In this document: piece by piece, positions 35,092 through 37,557 of the stretch
Numbering within the stretch: position 1 is the first letter of the stretch
Layout of the letters: each line of letters begins with the position of its first letter
From: Candidatus Woesearchaeota archaeon
Lineage (GTDB): Archaea > Nanobdellota > Nanobdellia > Woesearchaeales > DSVV01
Assembly: GCA_016219865.1 (NCBI GenBank)
Contig: JACRKF010000031.1
Coordinates: forward strand, 1-37,557
DNA: 37,557 nucleotides
Direction: 5' to 3'
The notes under the pieces: model-generated
What the model was told of the DNA's origin: nothing
Seen by the model: only the letters and a program-made list of their open reading frames with translations
The model's database searches: none
Translations under genes and position numbers: made by a program

Positions 35092-35487
35092 ATGCAATTA
35101 GAACATAAAACACTTAAAATTATATTTGTTGGCGGGTTAGTGTTATTAGTTCTTATAGTTGGAATATTCTTATTAAATGTTGTAAATCAAGCAAAAGATA
35201 TTGCAGGTAAAGCAATTAGTGACGTTTGCGCAACTGATGCTGATTGCGGCTCTGCTGATTTAGAATGTAAAAATGGTTTCTGCGCTGAAAAAGTATTTGT
35301 TGTGCAAATAATGAGCTGTGCTGATGATGGACAAGGAACTGTAACTTTTAATAAAGAAGAATATAAAAATCAATGTGTTGATGGAAATAATAATCTTAAG
35401 AAATATTCCTGCAGTAATAAACAGTTAGTCCTGGAAATATATAAATGCAGCAAAGGCTGTGATGATACTGCTAATGCATGCAAATAG
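35092..35487 (+). CDS. membrane-anchored Cys-rich surface protein, 131 aa
   Basis: The protein has an N-terminal membrane anchor (about residues 9-32, IIFVGGLVLLVLIVGIFLLN), then an extracellular part with a compact CATDADCGSADLECKNGFC module and a second module CADDGQGTVTFNKEEYKNQC ... YSCSNKQLVLEIYKCSKGCD. This repeated CxxDxDCxxxxLxCKNGxC pattern and the later GTVTFxxxxYxNxC ... C ... CxxGC pattern are typical of DPANN archaeal surface proteins. Both modules recur in the following large gene. The upstream AAGTGGGTAAAGGAAA gives the ribosome-binding site. No enzymatic motif. Confidence 0.7.
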   Translation: MQLEHKTLKIIFVGGLVLLVLIVGIFLLNVVNQAKDIAGKAISDVCATDADCGSADLECKNGFCAEKVFVVQIMSCADDGQGTVTFNKEEYKNQCVDGNNNLKKYSCSNKQLVLEIYKCSKGCDDTANACK

Positions 35488-35516
35488 AATTGAATAATAT
35501 TTTAAGTGAAAATTTA

Positions 35517-37557
35517 ATGAGTAAAAATAAAAAAGCGGTGAAAAGTGGCAATAAAAGGTCAACTAAAATAGTTAAAACTCCAACTAAATCTCAGAGAGAA
35601 GTTGTTAAAATTATTCCTGAAACTCAAACATTACAATCAGCACAGCAATTGCAATCAACAACACAACAAGATAATCAAACTCAGCAATCAATGCATCCGC
35701 ACCATAAAAAAGTGTATGTTTGGGCGGGTATTGGATTGTTGTTGGTGATATTATTTATTATCTTCTTAAATATGAATAAAACAGGAGATGTTGCGGGGAA
35801 AGCGACTGCAGCTCTTGATATGTATGAAAAATCTTGTTCAATTGATTTAGATTGTAAATCATTAACTCTTGTATGTAAGAAAGATGGAAATAGTCTGAAT
35901 GGTAAGTGTATAAAAGATGAACCTTATTTTTCAGGAGAGATTTATGTTAATAATAATAAAGAACTTATTGGAAAAATTAAGTTAGAAGGGTATCCTAGTT
36001 TTAAAGATAAAGACTTGTTTAAACAAGATTTTAAAGATAGTCCTAATGATTTATCAGGTAAGTTCTTCTATGGTTATGCACCTTATTTGAAGAGAATATT
36101 AGTATTAGGAGTTGGAGGAAAATATGTTAATGGATTACCATCTGGAAGTTATGGGACTCAAAAAGAAGATGCTGATAAAGAATATATTGATTTTAGTTGT
36201 ATTGAGGGAGATTCTATTTATACAACTGACTTAGATAAGTATGAATCAATATTAAAATCTCACCTTTCTGGAGTATTGTCAACTGAAGTTAGTAAGAAGT
36301 ACCAAACACAGTATTTATCGAGTGTTTTATCTAATTACAATCAAATGTTTGATGAATATTATAAGGATAAACCTAAACCTGTTTCAAAAGAAACTATATG
36401 CACTTTCAAACAAAAGTTAGATCAATTTAAAGGAGATCAACTGGAAATAGTTTTTAATTATAATCTAAAACAAGATTCTTTAACACTTGATAAATATGGA
36501 TATGCAAACTCTTTTTCTGATTTTGCTGGTCCTAAATTTAAGACTATCAAAGTAATTCTATCACCAGATTCAAAATATTATTTTAATTCAGAATATACAA
36601 TTGATGGTAAACTTAAAGGAAAAAGTTCTACTATGATGAAAAAAGATTATAGTTCTTCAATTAATAAATTAGAATATTATGGCAAAAATAATAAACCTGT
36701 TGCGGACTTTACTTATTCAAAGAAACAACAACAAAATCCACAAGGTTCTGCGAATCAAATTGTTGATACAAGTATTTATGCGAATAATGTTGTAACTTTC
36801 AAAGCAAAAGCAAGTGATGCAGATATGGGTGATAAATTAAGTTATGGGTGGTATATAAGTAATAAAAAAGTATCAACAGAAAAAGAAGCATTAACAGGAA
36901 ATTTTGAATACACTTTTGCTAAATCAGGAAAATATAAAATAGGATTATCCGTTTCAGATGGAAAGGATATTGTCAAGGTTTCAAAAGAAATTATTGTTAA
37001 AGATGTTGTTAAAGGAGCAGATTTGATGGTTAAGGATACAAAGAAATTGGATGTAAAAGATGCAAAAATTGAAAAACCTGCTGTGCAAACAAAAGAATTA
37101 ATACATCCTCAACCACCAATAGATTCATTCACTCTCGCATGCAAAGATACAGATCCTTTACAAAATCCTTATCTTGAAGGCGCTGTGTTTATAGGAAGCA
37201 ATCCTGAAAAAGATACTTGCAATCGAGATGAAGCTGCAAACACAGATAAACTAACACAATATTTCTGTGATGTTAAAACAGCTGGTATAAAATTAGGTTC
37301 AGAAACAACAGTTTGTGAATTTGGCTGTCATAAAACAGAAGGAAGATGTTTGACAGAAAAAGAAAAACCTAAGCCAATTGAATGCAAGCAAACTCCAGCA
37401 TTACAATCTCCTTATTGCGGAACTGGAATAAAGAAAAATGTATTATATAAACCATATTATTCAACTGAGAAGAATGGATTAGGCAATTGCAAGATTAAGA
37501 ATAATCTGGAAACATGTTCACTTGGCTGCAAAGAAGGAAAATGCTTAGAAAAATCTC
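35517..37557 (+). CDS. large membrane-anchored surface protein with PKD-like and Cys-rich modules (partial, runs off the window)
   Basis: The open frame continues for 680 codons to the end of the window without a stop. It opens with a basic Lys/Ser/Gln-rich cytoplasmic tail (about 65 residues), a membrane segment at 66-85 (VYVWAGIGLLLVILFIIFLN), then a Cys module (CSIDLDCKSLTLVCKK) like that of the preceding protein. A long middle region without obvious motif follows, then a PKD-like beta domain (VTFKAKASDADMGDKLSYGW, FAKSGKYKIGLSVSDGKDIV), a short K/D-rich linker, and two C-terminal Cys-rich repeats (CKDTDPLQNPYLEG ... CEFGCHKTEGRC; CKQTPALQSPYC ... CSLGCKEGKC). It is probably exported and anchored, with adhesion or cell-contact role by analogy. 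The real end is unknown. Confidence 0.75.
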   Translation, partial: MSKNKKAVKSGNKRSTKIVKTPTKSQREVVKIIPETQTLQSAQQLQSTTQQDNQTQQSMHPHHKKVYVWAGIGLLLVILFIIFLNMNKTGDVAGKATAALDMYEKSCSIDLDCKSLTLVCKKDGNSLNGKCIKDEPYFSGEIYVNNNKELIGKIKLEGYPSFKDKDLFKQDFKDSPNDLSGKFFYGYAPYLKRILVLGVGGKYVNGLPSGSYGTQKEDADKEYIDFSCIEGDSIYTTDLDKYESILKSHLSGVLSTEVSKKYQTQYLSSVLSNYNQMFDEYYKDKPKPVSKETICTFKQKLDQFKGDQLEIVFNYNLKQDSLTLDKYGYANSFSDFAGPKFKTIKVILSPDSKYYFNSEYTIDGKLKGKSSTMMKKDYSSSINKLEYYGKNNKPVADFTYSKKQQQNPQGSANQIVDTSIYANNVVTFKAKASDADMGDKLSYGWYISNKKVSTEKEALTGNFEYTFAKSGKYKIGLSVSDGKDIVKVSKEIIVKDVVKGADLMVKDTKKLDVKDAKIEKPAVQTKELIHPQPPIDSFTLACKDTDPLQNPYLEGAVFIGSNPEKDTCNRDEAANTDKLTQYFCDVKTAGIKLGSETTVCEFGCHKTEGRCLTEKEKPKPIECKQTPALQSPYCGTGIKKNVLYKPYYSTEKNGLGNCKIKNNLETCSLGCKEGKCLEKS

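Overview
This window is a 37.6 kb piece of a low-GC archaeal chromosome. Archaeal markers are ribosomal protein L11 of the archaeal type, RNA polymerase subunit K, an archaeal HisRS and IleRS, a type II methionine aminopeptidase, a rhomboid protease, an archaeal GxGD prepilin peptidase, an AbrB-PhoU protein and a DUF4143 ATPase. Most single genes have a TATA-like box A centred 25-29 nt before the start codon, so many transcripts should be leaderless; a minority have a clear Shine-Dalgarno. The overall look (small genes, tight packing, glycogen genes, Cys-rich anchored surface proteins, many small zinc-ribbon proteins) suggests a DPANN archaeon of the Woesearchaeota/Pacearchaeota kind. That placement is inference from gene style, not a phylogeny.

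Layout. 1-1.6 kb: a DUF2080 transposon-associated small protein, a membrane-anchored winged-helix regulator and an unknown protein. 1.6-3.65 kb: aguB-aguA, converting agmatine to putrescine. 3.65-4.07 kb: a decayed HTH-MNT/HEPN toxin-antitoxin pair. 4.1-8.2 kb: a PLP trans-sulfuration-type enzyme, a SAM methyltransferase, an ACT-domain protein and a BtuF-like binding protein lacking a signal peptide. 8.16-8.58 kb: a DUF4258/DUF2283 toxin-antitoxin-like pair. 8.8-17.0 kb: a glycogen/alpha-glucan cluster (GT4 synthase-like, GH57 amylase, GH133-type debranching enzyme, sugar-nucleotide transferase) with an amino-acid permease fused to a methyltransferase-like domain, split by a VapBC module. 17-21.1 kb: Nudix, a guanylate-kinase-like protein, AbrB-PhoU and L11 with an extended C-terminus. 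21.2-27.5 kb: YgiT-type zinc finger, map, a VapBC deletion scar, prepilin peptidase, hisS, small zinc ribbons, rpoK and rhomboid. 27.7-32.3 kb: ileS and a DUF4143 ATPase. 32.4 kb to the end: a DoxX-like protein, a RelE module, a conserved winged-helix-like protein, an MNT with a truncated HEPN partner, and two membrane-anchored Cys-rich surface proteins, the last running off the window.

The most unusual content is repeat biology. (1) A palindromic element, GAGAATTTTGC / GCAAAATTCTC plus GGCAATCCGGAC seven bases further on, lies in frame inside two unrelated genes, the aguB nitrilase and ileS, in opposite orientations and exactly at places where the proteins carry extra residues relative to their families. 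It behaves like an archaeal counterpart of the Rickettsia palindromic elements. (2) A second, intergenic hairpin family has a fixed core GAACGAAGTGA and outer arms that differ between copies but stay complementary. Copies sit at stop codons, next to TATA boxes, in one 5' leader, and beside scars of deleted toxin-antitoxin genes. (3) The window is a graveyard of small toxin-antitoxin loci: three apparently intact, one orphan antitoxin-like zinc finger and four eroded.
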